The notes: generated from the sequence alone by a model not told the origin. 18,702 bases of DNA from an uncultured Clostridia bacterium (GCA_947626705.1 CANQTJ010000012.1:1-18702), one strand, 5' to 3'. Shown: positions 1 through 7,364, counted from the first letter of the stretch. Numbers and translations are program-made.

Positions 1-363
1 ACAATAGAAATGTTTATACAAAACCTAAATACAAATGCAGATACAATAGAAATATATGATGCAGATAATAACTTATTAAAAGAATCAGATAGGGCACAAG
101 ACTTAGTAGGAACAAATATGACATTGAAATTAATTAAAGGCTCTCAAACAATAGAAATAAAAATAATTGTTACGGGAGATACAAATGGAGATGGAAGATT
201 AACATCAGCAGATATCTCAGCAGTAACAAATCATAGGTTAAAACTAAAAGAACTAAGCGGAGCATATTTAAAAGCAGCAGATGTAAACTATGATGGAGAC
301 ATAACGGCAGCAGACAAGAGTGCGTTAACAAATGTACGTTTAAATATACTAGAAGATTTTTAG
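1..363 (+). CDS. C-terminal end of a dockerin-containing protein (5' partial)
   Basis: The frame is open from the first base and ends at a TAG stop, so the beginning lies upstream; the ATG at base 10 is internal. About 55 residues of a small beta-rich domain, containing NLNTNADTIEIYDADNN and then LVGTNMTLKLIKG, precede a type I dockerin. The dockerin has two calcium loops, D-T-N-G-D-G-R-L-T-S-A-D and D-V-N-Y-D-G-D-I-T-A-A-D, each followed by a helix (SAVTNHRLK, SALTNVRLN). Dockerins bind cohesins and so attach a protein to a scaffold or surface partner. The catalytic or binding part of this protein is not visible. The next gene downstream has the same domain pair at its C-terminus and is clearly a paralogue in this part. 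The dockerin call is firm; the function of the whole protein is unknown. Confidence 0.85.
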   Translation, partial: TIEMFIQNLNTNADTIEIYDADNNLLKESDRAQDLVGTNMTLKLIKGSQTIEIKIIVTGDTNGDGRLTSADISAVTNHRLKLKELSGAYLKAADVNYDGDITAADKSALTNVRLNILEDF

Positions 364-381
364 AAAAGAGAGGCTATAAAA

Positions 382-488
382 GTTGAAAAGAATTATAATT
401 TTGACTACATGGAGTTCAATTAAAAGAAATTAAATAAATATAATATTTAAATAAAAACTTAATTGTCAAAATTTAATTCTTTTTCAAC
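382..488. repeat. long imperfect inverted repeat between the two dockerin genes
   Basis: The left arm 382-405 (GTTGAAAAGAATTATA...GAC) and the right arm 465-488 (GTCAAAATTTAATTC...CAAC) are reverse complements over 24 bases, apart from one extra A in one arm and one extra T in the other. The spacer is 59 bases. The arms sit after the stop codon of the first gene and end 15 bases before the ribosome site of the next. The element could be a transcription-ending or mRNA-stabilising hairpin, or a remnant of a small inverted-repeat element. No U-run follows the right arm, so a classic terminator is not clear. Confidence 0.5.
415..444 (+). promoter_or_regulatory. weak candidate sigma-A promoter for the cohesin/dockerin gene
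   Basis: TTCAAT at 415-420 and a perfect TATAAT at 439-444 are separated by 18 bases and lie about 75 bases before the start codon. The -35 box is poor, and TATAAT occurs often by chance in such AT-rich DNA. The candidate lies inside the spacer of the 382-488 inverted repeat, so a transcript from here would carry only the right arm. Confidence 0.3.
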
Positions 489-503
489 AAAATCGTGTCA
501 AAG

Positions 504-510
504 AAAGGAG
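504..510 (+). promoter_or_regulatory. ribosome binding site that fixes the start at 519
   Basis: AAAGGAG lies 8 bases before the ATG at 519. It overlaps the coding path of a possible upstream GTG start at 495, which has no ribosome site of its own. The ATG also begins a typical signal peptide, so it is preferred. Confidence 0.8.
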
Positions 511-518
511 TCAATATT

Positions 519-1505
519 ATGAAGAAAGTAATAAAGATAATTTTAATAGTTATTATAATGATAATAACAATGCAACTAATGAACAATGAAGTAAAAGCAG
601 TAGAAGAAACAGAAGAAAAAGAATCAGATGTAGTAGTAAGACTAGAATGTAACGATAAAATAGAGGCAGGAAAAACAGTAACAGTAAGTATAAAATTAAC
701 AGAAGTTAAGAAAAATGTAGATACATTCATAGGAACAATAGAATATGACAAAAATATATTTGAAGAAATAACAGAAGATGATATGGAACCTGTAAACAAA
801 TGGAGTTATCCAGTATACAACGAAAAAGTAGGAATATTCATGATAGAAAAAACAAAAGGAACAGAAGAAGATGAAGAAATAATGAAAATAACATTAAGAG
901 TAAAAGACAATGTAACAGAAACGAAATCAATAGTAAAATTAACAGACTTAGAATTAGCAGGATTAGGAATAGACCTAGTATCAGAAAAAGAAACAGTAAT
1001 GACAGTAGGAGAAGAAAAAGAACCAGAAAAAGATCCAGAACAAGATGTTCCACCAGAGGAAAAAGATAAATTATATTTATCAACAGAAGTATACAAAATA
1101 GGAAATAATGACATAAAGAACTATGAAGAAGGGGATAAATACATATCAAGAGTAATGAAACAAACAACAAAAGAAACATACATAAGTAATTTAAAGACAA
1201 ACGGAAAAATAAGAATAATAAAAACAGATGGAACAGAATTAGGGGATAACGAATTAGTAGGAACAGGAATGACATTAGAAGTAACAAAAGGAGAAGAAAA
1301 AATAGAATTACAAATAGCAGTAATGGGAGATGTAAGTGGAGATGGAAAAGTAACAGCAACAGACTTATCAACACTAAATCAAACAATACTAAAAGTAGTA
1401 ACATTAGAAAATGAATACAAAATAGCAGGAGATTTAGATGAAAATGATAATATAACACCAACAGACTTATCTACATTAAACAAAATGTTATTGAAAATTC
1501 TATAA
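519..1505 (+). CDS. secreted cohesin-like and dockerin protein
   Basis: The product is 328 residues. A signal peptide (about 1-27, MKKVIKIILI then a hydrophobic run ending NEVKA) is followed by a cohesin-like beta-sandwich (about 36-163; KIEAGKTVTVSIKLTEVKK, then FIGTIEYDKNIFEEI), an acidic Pro/Glu linker (about 164-183), a pre-dockerin domain (about 186-268) and a type I dockerin (about 269-327). The dockerin loops are D-V-S-G-D-G-K-V-T-A-T-D and D-L-D-E-N-D-N-I-T-P-T-D, the second with Asn at loop position 5. In known systems cohesins receive dockerins, so one chain with both could link or polymerise surface proteins; that role is inferred. There is no enzyme domain and no sortase motif. 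The C-terminal half is a paralogue of the gene end at the window start. Codons end in A almost wherever the code allows. The start is set by AAAGGAG. The dockerin is certain; the cohesin assignment is likely but rests on pattern only. Confidence 0.85.
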   Translation: MKKVIKIILIVIIMIITMQLMNNEVKAVEETEEKESDVVVRLECNDKIEAGKTVTVSIKLTEVKKNVDTFIGTIEYDKNIFEEITEDDMEPVNKWSYPVYNEKVGIFMIEKTKGTEEDEEIMKITLRVKDNVTETKSIVKLTDLELAGLGIDLVSEKETVMTVGEEKEPEKDPEQDVPPEEKDKLYLSTEVYKIGNNDIKNYEEGDKYISRVMKQTTKETYISNLKTNGKIRIIKTDGTELGDNELVGTGMTLEVTKGEEKIELQIAVMGDVSGDGKVTATDLSTLNQTILKVVTLENEYKIAGDLDENDNITPTDLSTLNKMLLKIL

Positions 1506-1522
1506 TAGAAATTAATTTTAAT

Positions 1523-1559
1523 AAAACTAGAATAAGGATATTTTCCTTGTTCTAGTTTT
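1523..1559 (+). terminator. intrinsic terminator after the cohesin/dockerin gene
   Basis: A 16-base stem (1523-1538 with 1544-1559, AAAACTAGAATAAGGA pairing with TCCTTGTTCTAGTTTT through one G-U pair) has a 5-base loop. The right arm ends in TTTT and is followed by ATTTCT. It lies 17 bases after the stop codon. The A-rich left arm may also let it work on the other strand. Confidence 0.85.
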
Positions 1560-1599
1560 ATTTCTCTAATTTCATAATAAAAAAACAAAACATAAACTG

Positions 1600-1628
1600 T
1601 TGCGTTTTTAAAAAATTTCTGTTATACT
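1600..1628 (+). promoter_or_regulatory. sigma-A type promoter of the LCP gene
   Basis: TTGCGT (1600-1605) and TATACT (1623-1628) are separated by 17 bases. They lie after the upstream terminator and about 30 bases before the start codon, leaving a very short leader. The gene is therefore probably transcribed on its own. Confidence 0.7.
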
Positions 1629-1643
1629 AATGACATAAATTTT

Positions 1644-1648
1644 AGGAG
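1644..1648 (+). promoter_or_regulatory. ribosome binding site that fixes a TTG start
   Basis: AGGAG lies 8 bases before the TTG at 1657. The in-frame GTG at 1648 shares a base with this site and so cannot be the start it serves. No ATG is available nearby in frame. Confidence 0.75.
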
Positions 1649-1656
1649 TGATTATT

Positions 1657-3018
1657 TTGAAAAATAAACAAATAGATAAAGATAATAAAAAAAGAAACAA
1701 AAGAAAAAAGAAACATACAGGAAGAAAAATATTATTAGTTATAGCATTAATTTTAATAATTATAGGAGTTTGGTTAGGATATAGAACATATAAAAATGGT
1801 GGAGGACTAAGTGGATTTCTAGCAGCAGCCATAGGACATGATGAAAATACAAAAAAGAACTTAAAAGAAATAAAAGTTTTAATATTAGGAGTAAGCACAG
1901 ATTTAGATTCAGAATTAACAGATACTATAATGGTAGCATCATATAATCCAAATACACAAAAAGGAAATTTACTATCGATACCAAGAGATACATTTACAGG
2001 AAAAAATAAAAGTAAAGCAACAGCTTCACAAAAAATAAATGCTTTATATAACATAAGTAAAACACCACAAAAAACTTTAGAAGCAGTAAATGAGCTTACA
2101 GGATTAGATATAAAATATTATATTTTAGTAAGAACAGAAGCATTAATAAAATTAGTTGATGCAATAGGTGGAGTAGAGTTCAATGTGCCTATTGATATGA
2201 AATATGATGATCCTACACAGGATTTGCACATAAATTTAAAAGCTGGAACACAAAAAATAGATGGAAATAAAGCAGAACAATTATTAAGATTTAGACATAG
2301 TAATGCTGATAAAAACGGAGTTATGACAACATATCCATCAGAATATGGAAATGATGATTTTGGAAGAATGAGAACGCAAAGAGATTTTATAACTGCAACT
2401 TTACAACAAACTTTAAAACCAAGCAATATATTTAAAATAGGTGAAATATTAGAAATAGCTCATAATAATGTAGAAACTAACTTAGAGCTATCATATATAA
2501 AAGATTATATACCTTATGCAGTAGAGTTTAATACAGAAAATTTAAAAACAGCAGCCATACCAGGTACAACACCAGATATGAAAGAAACTAATAATGTTAG
2601 TATATTTGTAGCAGATAAAGAAGAAACAGAAGAACTAATAAAATCAATGTTTTATAGTGATGAAACAGAAAGTAACAACACCAACACCAATACTGTTTCT
2701 ACAAATTTAAACACAATTAATAATACAATTAATAATACAAATACATCATCAAAAATAGAAATCGAATTACTAAATGGAAGCGGAGATAAAAGCAAAATAG
2801 AGAAAGCAAAAAAATTACTAGAAGATGCAGGTTATGAAGTTACAAAAACAGGAAGTACTTCATCAATTTCAAAAACTATAATAACAAATAAAAAATCTGT
2901 AGAAGATGAAAAATTAAATGAAATAAAACACATATTAGGAACAGGAAGTATTTCATCAGCTAAATCTACTACAAGTTTAGTAGATATAAGTATAATAATA
3001 GGTAAAGATTTTGATTAG
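1657..3018 (+). CDS. LytR-CpsA-Psr (LCP) family wall-polymer ligase with LytR_C domain
   Basis: LCP proteins transfer undecaprenyl-linked glycopolymers, such as teichoic acid or capsule, onto peptidoglycan outside the membrane. This 453-residue protein has a Lys/Arg-rich cytoplasmic tail (1-24), one membrane segment (about 25-42) and an LCP domain (about 71-255). Visible LCP motifs are KVLILGVSTD, LTDTIMVASYNP, LLSIPRDTF (Arg110, Asp111), the INALY region, DAIGGVEF, LRFRH (Arg211, Arg213) and DFGRMRTQRDF. The position before the Thr-Asp pair, often Arg-Ser-Asp in the family, is Leu here. An Asn/Thr-rich low-complexity linker (about 335-365) leads to a C-terminal LytR_C domain (about 367-449, IEIELLNGSG...LLEDAGYEV). 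Length is normal for the two-domain form. Translation probably starts at TTG. The gene has its own promoter and converges on a carboxypeptidase gene, another cell-wall function. The family is certain; the polymer it carries is unknown. Confidence 0.92.
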   Translation: MKNKQIDKDNKKRNKRKKKHTGRKILLVIALILIIIGVWLGYRTYKNGGGLSGFLAAAIGHDENTKKNLKEIKVLILGVSTDLDSELTDTIMVASYNPNTQKGNLLSIPRDTFTGKNKSKATASQKINALYNISKTPQKTLEAVNELTGLDIKYYILVRTEALIKLVDAIGGVEFNVPIDMKYDDPTQDLHINLKAGTQKIDGNKAEQLLRFRHSNADKNGVMTTYPSEYGNDDFGRMRTQRDFITATLQQTLKPSNIFKIGEILEIAHNNVETNLELSYIKDYIPYAVEFNTENLKTAAIPGTTPDMKETNNVSIFVADKEETEELIKSMFYSDETESNNTNTNTVSTNLNTINNTINNTNTSSKIEIELLNGSGDKSKIEKAKKLLEDAGYEVTKTGSTSSISKTIITNKKSVEDEKLNEIKHILGTGSISSAKSTTSLVDISIIIGKDFD

Positions 3019-3041
3019 TTTCAGTTTTTTATAATATACTA

Positions 3042-3120
3042 TTTTGAAAAAAGATATCTATTTAAAAGTTCTATTCATCAAGGCATGAAAGAAATTAAAA
3101 ATAGAAATCTTTTTTCAAAA
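3042..3120. terminator. large hairpin between convergent LCP and carboxypeptidase genes
   Basis: The arms 3042-3063 (TTTTGAAAAAAGATATC...) and 3099-3120 (AAATAGAAATCTTTTTTC...) are complementary at 21 of 22 positions, with a 35-base spacer. Placed between two convergent genes, it is a likely two-way transcription stop, helped by the A- and T-runs in the arms. The long spacer is unusual for a simple intrinsic terminator, so a small inverted-repeat element is an alternative. Confidence 0.5.
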
Positions 3121-3205
3121 AGAAAATTATATAATTAAAAAACGACACTTAAACTTTATCAATATTTTTTTAAAATTCTATTTCTTAGAAAATGTTAATT
3201 ACATT

Positions 3206-4468
3206 TTATCTAAATTTTTTATAATATTTTTTTCTTTTAATAGACTCACTAAATAATAATTTATATAAGAAATATAAAATCAGAATAATCAATAAAATTT
3301 GAATAACAAAATTAAATGAGTTCGATTTTTTTACACTATTTGATGCAATCAAATTTGATGAGTATTCTATATCATCAATAGTATATGTTATTTTACCAAC
3401 TATTTGACCTTGAGAAATAGGAGCAGATAAATTTTCTTCCACTTCTATTTCTGGTGAAAAAGTAGTATCTAAATCATCTGCTGAAATTAAAGCAGATATA
3501 TCATCAGAAATTAGTAAATCTAAATTTTTAGTTTCTCGAGTACCATTTTTTATTTCAATTTGTTCTGCAATAGCATTTTTATCTCTTAATTTTCTAATTG
3601 TATAATTATTATAGCCAAACTCAAATAAGGCTTTAGTATCAATAAATTTTGCACTTAAATTATTAGGATAAATTCCAACAGATAAAACTACACAAATTAA
3701 TTCAAGATTTTCTCTATTAGCAACAGAAACTAAGCAATTTTTAGCTTGAGTAGTATATCCAGTTTTTCCAGCAATTGCATACTGATAATAATAATTACTA
3801 GCAACCTCTCTATTATCATAAACTAATAATTCATTTGTTGTATTAAATACTCTTTGCTCATATTTATTAGTTGCAGGTATAGTACAAGATTTCAAGTTAG
3901 ATAAGCTCCTAAAAGTCGGATTTTTCATACAATATTTCATTAAAATTGCTAAATCATAGGCAGTAGAATAATGATTTTCATCATGCTGTCCACTAGGATT
4001 AGTAAAATGAGTATTTTTAAGACCCAATTCAGCAACTTTATTATTCATTAAATTAGCAAAATTATCAATTGAGCCGGAAACATAGAAAGCAAGAACATTT
4101 GCAGCATCATTTGCAGAATGTATTAACATTACCTCTAACAATTGGCGAACTGTAAGTTGTTCTCCAACCTGTAAAGCAGCTACTGTATATCCAGACGGAA
4201 TTATAGAAATAGCCTCATAAGGTACTGTATAAACATCATCTAAATTACCATTTTCAATTGTTAAAATTGCTGTCAAAATTTTAGTTGTACTTGCAGGGTA
4301 CATTTTTTGATCAGAATCTTTTGAGTATAAAATTCTTTCAGTTGAGCTATCTATTAAAACTGCGCTACCTGCAGAAATTTCTGGTTCATCAGAGATTCCA
4401 TAACAGATAGAAAAATTCATTATAAAAATTAATGTTAAAATTATCGTTAAAAGTTTTTTAAATTTCAT
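3206..4468 (-). CDS. dacF: D-alanyl-D-alanine carboxypeptidase (penicillin-binding protein, peptidase S11)
   Basis: This enzyme removes the terminal D-Ala from peptidoglycan pentapeptides on the outer face of the membrane and so limits cross-linking. The 420-residue product has a signal peptide (about 1-25), a transpeptidase fold with all three active-site motifs, namely S60-T-T-K63, S118-A-N120 and K235-T-G237, a PBP5_C-like beta domain (about 306-375), and a C-terminal membrane segment (about 386-405) followed by a basic tail. The membrane segment replaces the amphipathic anchor helix of classic PBP5. Flanking motifs such as YPASTTKIL and IAGKTGYT are canonical. GGAG lies 7 bases before the ATG on the minus strand. 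The gene is divergent from the unknown gene at 4742 and convergent with the LCP gene. Activity is very likely. The symbol is a best guess, since several dac paralogues (dacF, dacB) share this layout. Confidence 0.93.
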   Translation of the reverse strand: MKFKKLLTIILTLIFIMNFSICYGISDEPEISAGSAVLIDSSTERILYSKDSDQKMYPASTTKILTAILTIENGNLDDVYTVPYEAISIIPSGYTVAALQVGEQLTVRQLLEVMLIHSANDAANVLAFYVSGSIDNFANLMNNKVAELGLKNTHFTNPSGQHDENHYSTAYDLAILMKYCMKNPTFRSLSNLKSCTIPATNKYEQRVFNTTNELLVYDNREVASNYYYQYAIAGKTGYTTQAKNCLVSVANRENLELICVVLSVGIYPNNLSAKFIDTKALFEFGYNNYTIRKLRDKNAIAEQIEIKNGTRETKNLDLLISDDISALISADDLDTTFSPEIEVEENLSAPISQGQIVGKITYTIDDIEYSSNLIASNSVKKSNSFNFVIQILLIILILYFLYKLLFSESIKRKKYYKKFR

Positions 4469-4663
4469 TATAGTTCTCCATAAAATATACTATTAATATA
4501 TATACAATATTTTATAAAAAAATGCAATTATTTATATAAAAAATTATGACAAAAAAATTTTTTTAAAAACTACAATTAAATGATAAAAAATAAACGAAAA
4601 CACTTGTGATAAAAATTAATATTAATATAATAATATTTTTACATAATATTTATTAATATATTA

Positions 4664-4692
4664 TTGTAAAAAAAAAATTATAATGATATAAT
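4664..4692 (+). promoter_or_regulatory. extended -10 sigma-A promoter of the gene at 4742
   Basis: TTGTAA (4664-4669) and TATAAT (4687-4692) are separated by 17 bases, and TGA directly precedes the -10 box (extended -10). The start codon follows about 50 bases later. The rest of the divergent gap (4469-4663) is almost pure A/T with short palindromic stretches. I could not find a convincing promoter there for the minus-strand carboxypeptidase gene. Confidence 0.65.
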
Positions 4693-4741
4693 TTTTATAT
4701 AAAGGTTATTAATTATAAAAAAATATTCAAAGGAGAAATAA

Positions 4742-6265
4742 ATGGAACATACTATGAAAAACATAAAAAGAAAAAAATCAAGATTACTATTATTGAGCAT
4801 TATCATAATAACTTTATTAATTTTAGTTGTATTAATAATAGGAATGAGCAAAAAAGAAGGTGGATTAATCGCTAAAGTAAGTGAAGTTAGAAAAGCATCA
4901 GTACAGACGGAAATGAAAGAAAAGTTAGATGAAGCAATTCAAAAACTAAAAGAAGAAAAAGAAGGAATGGCAACATTGCTAGATATAACACAGGATTGGG
5001 CAGATAAAGAATTAGAAGAATTTGACGTAAAAATAATAGAAGATCCTTTGATAAAAGGAAAAAGGATAACAATGGCAAAAAATGAAATAGTAGGAAGATT
5101 TACAATAGATGAACAATTAGTGACAACTGAAGAAAAAGAACAAGGAAACATACAATTTTTATACGATGTAATAGAAAGAATAGAAAATAAAGTTCAACTA
5201 TTAATACATGTACAAGACTCAGAAAATGGAATAAAGCAAATAGAAATGCCGGAAGGGTATACAATATTAGCAAGTGGAAAAAAAGACGAGATTTATCTAG
5301 ATTACGAAGCAGAAATAGGAGAATTAGGAAAAGATAAAAAATTAACTATAACATCAAAAAATGAAGAAAAAAAGGAAGAAAGCTTATATATAGAAAAATA
5401 TTATTATAATATAACAAAAATAGTATCAGAAAAAATAACAATAGATGATAATAATATATTAACAAAAGTAGAATATAATAAACCATATAATGCAACAATA
5501 ACAGTAGAAGATGGATATACAATAGGTACATTAAAAGTAACTATGGGCGAAGAAGTTATAATAGAAGATACATCAGCAAGAACAATAAATATAGATAAAG
5601 TAACAAATGATATAAAAATAATTGCAGTATTAAAACCAATAATAAATTTTAATAAAGATGAAAGTTTAGTATTAGATGTAACAGTAGATTATCCAGAAAT
5701 AAAAAATATAAATATAAAAAAAGAATATAGTGTAAATGGTAGCAACTATTATGAATATATTGATAAAGCACAAGTTAAGGACGACTGTATATTTTATGCA
5801 AGAGTTGTTAATACGCAGACAAATGAAATATTAGTACAAACTCAAGAAGCCATCGATAATATTATTTATGAATGGGAAGTATGGAATATTGCAAAACAAC
5901 AAGTAGTGTGTCACGCTACTCAAAAAGATTATACTTCAAGTAGAGCTTCTGATAGCTATGAAGTTTATAGAGGATGTATAATGTCAAGTACAGGATGGGT
6001 AGGAACTAGGTATGTTGGAACATATTCTGTAATATTTGATAGTTTTGATTTTAGAGGATATTATGTAAAGTGGAGTAATACAGAGATGATAGATGTACGC
6101 CAAGTATTAAATAAGTGTTTTGTAGGTACACGTTATTACGTATATTACCAATATAATGATATTAAAGGAACTACTAAATACAATGATGTAACAAATACTA
6201 ACAAAGGAAGTTATCCTGCAAATGGGGTTCAAGGCAGTTATTGGTATGTTTTAAAAAGTAAGTAG
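4742..6265 (+). CDS. unrecognised membrane-anchored surface protein with pilin-like N-terminus
   Basis: I do not recognise the family. The 507-residue product starts with a basic stretch and one hydrophobic segment (about 14-34), then KKEGGLIAKVSEVRKASVQT and a charged helix (about 38-75). This resembles the pseudopilin-like N-termini of many clostridial surface proteins (hydrophobic helix, then GLI-x-K and an amphipathic helix), but no prepilin peptidase site (Gly before Phe, then Thr-Leu-Ile-Glu) is visible. Residues about 230-300 (TKVEYNKPYNATITVEDGYT, IGTLKVTMG, then TINIDKVTNDIKIIAV) look like the short beta domain repeated in gut Firmicutes surface proteins. Residues about 301-365 look like another beta domain. 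The C-terminal 140 residues are rich in Tyr, Trp and Gly and, with the preceding domain, hold the only four cysteines (349, 390, 412, 459). AAGGAG lies 7 bases before the ATG. Being a gene is near certain; location at the surface is likely; function is unknown. Confidence 0.85.
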   Translation: MEHTMKNIKRKKSRLLLLSIIIITLLILVVLIIGMSKKEGGLIAKVSEVRKASVQTEMKEKLDEAIQKLKEEKEGMATLLDITQDWADKELEEFDVKIIEDPLIKGKRITMAKNEIVGRFTIDEQLVTTEEKEQGNIQFLYDVIERIENKVQLLIHVQDSENGIKQIEMPEGYTILASGKKDEIYLDYEAEIGELGKDKKLTITSKNEEKKEESLYIEKYYYNITKIVSEKITIDDNNILTKVEYNKPYNATITVEDGYTIGTLKVTMGEEVIIEDTSARTINIDKVTNDIKIIAVLKPIINFNKDESLVLDVTVDYPEIKNINIKKEYSVNGSNYYEYIDKAQVKDDCIFYARVVNTQTNEILVQTQEAIDNIIYEWEVWNIAKQQVVCHATQKDYTSSRASDSYEVYRGCIMSSTGWVGTRYVGTYSVIFDSFDFRGYYVKWSNTEMIDVRQVLNKCFVGTRYYVYYQYNDIKGTTKYNDVTNTNKGSYPANGVQGSYWYVLKSK

Positions 6266-6272
6266 TAATTTG

Positions 6273-6333
6273 ATTTAAGTTTCGGTTTTTTCATAAATCA
6301 ATATTCTATAATTCAAAAAACCGAAACTTAAAT
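6273..6333 (+). terminator. 19-bp perfect hairpin after the unknown surface gene
   Basis: 6273-6291 (ATTTAAGTTTCGGTTTTTT) pairs perfectly with 6315-6333 around a 23-base loop and starts 8 bases after the stop codon. The T-run lies in the left arm and only a short TGTTTT follows the right arm. It may therefore end transcription weakly, or act mainly on transcripts from the other strand. Confidence 0.55.
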
Positions 6334-6364
6334 GTTTTAAGATTTTGATAAAAAGTAAAAAATT

Positions 6365-6409
6365 ATATAAAGTAGGATATTAATAAATTTATAATAACCT
6401 ACTTTATAT
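6365..6409 (+). terminator. second hairpin downstream of the unknown surface gene
   Basis: 6365-6376 (ATATAAAGTAGG) pairs with 6398-6409 (CCTACTTTATAT). After one A-A mismatch a further five pairs (6378-6382 with 6392-6396) extend the stem. TTTT follows directly. It looks like a backup terminator in tandem with the one at 6273. Confidence 0.5.
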
Positions 6410-6695
6410 TTTAAAAATCAAATAATTCAAATAATATTTTAATATTTCATAATTTTATTTAATATATTTCAAATATTTTTATTTATTCATATTTTAAATC
6501 TCTATTTTTAGAATTTTTTAATTAATAATATACTTTATTAATTCTGATTTAATATGTTGTCATATGTACACTCTAACTATCTCATAATATATATTTTTAT
6601 TCAAAAATTTTCCTATATATTTTTAAGATTATATATAAAAATTAATAAGTAAAGTTCTTAATATTTAAAATTTCAATAGAAAGGATGATAGAAAA

Positions 6696-7364
6696 ATGAA
6701 AAAAATAAATAAAAAAGGAATAATAATATTTATAATAATTATATGTATATTTGCAATATATAAATTCTTTACACACGATGAATATATAGAGTTTAATTCT
6801 AAAGAAGAAACTATATCTATAAATAAAAATATTTCTAGAGAGTCTAATAGTAATACGGAAGAAATAAAGACAGAAGAGGAACTAAAAGATAATGATAATA
6901 AAATTATAGTATATGTAACAGGAGCTATAAAAAATATAGGAGTTTATGAATTAGAAGAAAATAGCAGAATAGCGGACTTAATAGAAAAAGCAGGAGGTTT
7001 AACAGAAGACGCAAATATTACAAATATAAATTTAGCATACATATTACAAGATGGAATGAAAGTACATATACCAACAAATTCAGAGGATATTAATGAAATA
7101 AAAGATAATACAGAAATATTTATTACAAATGAAAATGAAAGTAAAGAAAATTCAAAAATGTCAAATTCTAGTAGTAAGATTAATATAAATACAGCTACCC
7201 AAACTGAATTAGAAACATTGCCAGGAATAGGAGTAGCTACTGCTTTGAAAATTATAGATTATAGAAAGGAAAATGGCAAATTTAATAATATTGAAGATAT
7301 AAAAAAAGTAAATGGAATAGGAGAAAGTAAATATTCTAAAATTAAAGATAAAATAAAAGTATAA
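6696..7364 (+). CDS. comEA: competence DNA-binding protein ComEA
   Basis: ComEA is the membrane-anchored receptor that binds double-stranded DNA outside the cell and passes it to the ComEC channel. The 222-residue product matches the family layout: a basic start and one membrane segment (about 8-25), an acidic Ser/Asn/Glu spacer, an SLBB domain (about 69-126; IIVYVTGAIKNIGVYEL, then AGGLTEDANITNINLAYILQ), a second spacer, and a C-terminal helix-hairpin-helix pair (about 162-222). The two hairpins are ETLPGIGVATALKIIDYR and IKKVNGIGESKYSKIKDKI, with the expected INTATQTELETLPGIG lead-in. The length is normal. No comEB or comEC follows; the next gene is the giant adhesin, so here comEA stands apart from its usual partner, at least on this side. 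Two hairpins upstream separate it from the preceding gene, but I see no clear terminator after it. Confidence 0.93.
   Translation: MKKINKKGIIIFIIIICIFAIYKFFTHDEYIEFNSKEETISINKNISRESNSNTEEIKTEEELKDNDNKIIVYVTGAIKNIGVYELEENSRIADLIEKAGGLTEDANITNINLAYILQDGMKVHIPTNSEDINEIKDNTEIFITNENESKENSKMSNSSSKININTATQTELETLPGIGVATALKIIDYRKENGKFNNIEDIKKVNGIGESKYSKIKDKIKV

Larger units (their letters stand above)
6266..6695. other. 430-base non-coding AT-rich gap before comEA
   Basis: The first third holds the two hairpins listed separately. From 6410 on I see only low-complexity A/T sequence with no coding frame, no RNA gene and no clear operator. A possible but poor promoter for comEA is TTGTCA (6557-6562) with CATAAT (6583-6588), but the 20-base spacing is too long to trust. 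A ribosome site AAGGATG at 6681-6687 serves comEA. Confidence 0.5.

Noticed and set aside
495..518. Upstream GTG start for the cohesin/dockerin gene
   Set aside because: It has no ribosome site and would place the AAAGGAG sequence inside the coding region; the ATG at 519 begins a clean signal peptide at the right distance.
838..1461. 207-residue minus-strand open frame antisense to the cohesin/dockerin gene
   Set aside because: It is Leu/Phe-rich low complexity, has no ribosome site, and exists because the A-rich codons opposite leave few reverse stop codons. The plus-strand protein has clear domains.
1648..1656. GTG start for the LCP gene
   Set aside because: It overlaps the AGGAG ribosome site itself. 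The TTG 8 bases after that site is better placed.
3138..3156. AAAAAACGACACTTAAAC resembling one arm of the 6273-6333 hairpin
   Set aside because: Only one arm is present, the match needs a gap and a substitution, and the region is too A/T-rich for this to be strong evidence of a repeat family.
4742..4850. Type IV pilin call for the unknown surface gene
   Set aside because: The hydrophobic helix is pilin-like, but the Gly-Phe processing site and the Glu at mature position 5 are absent, and the protein is far longer than a pilin.
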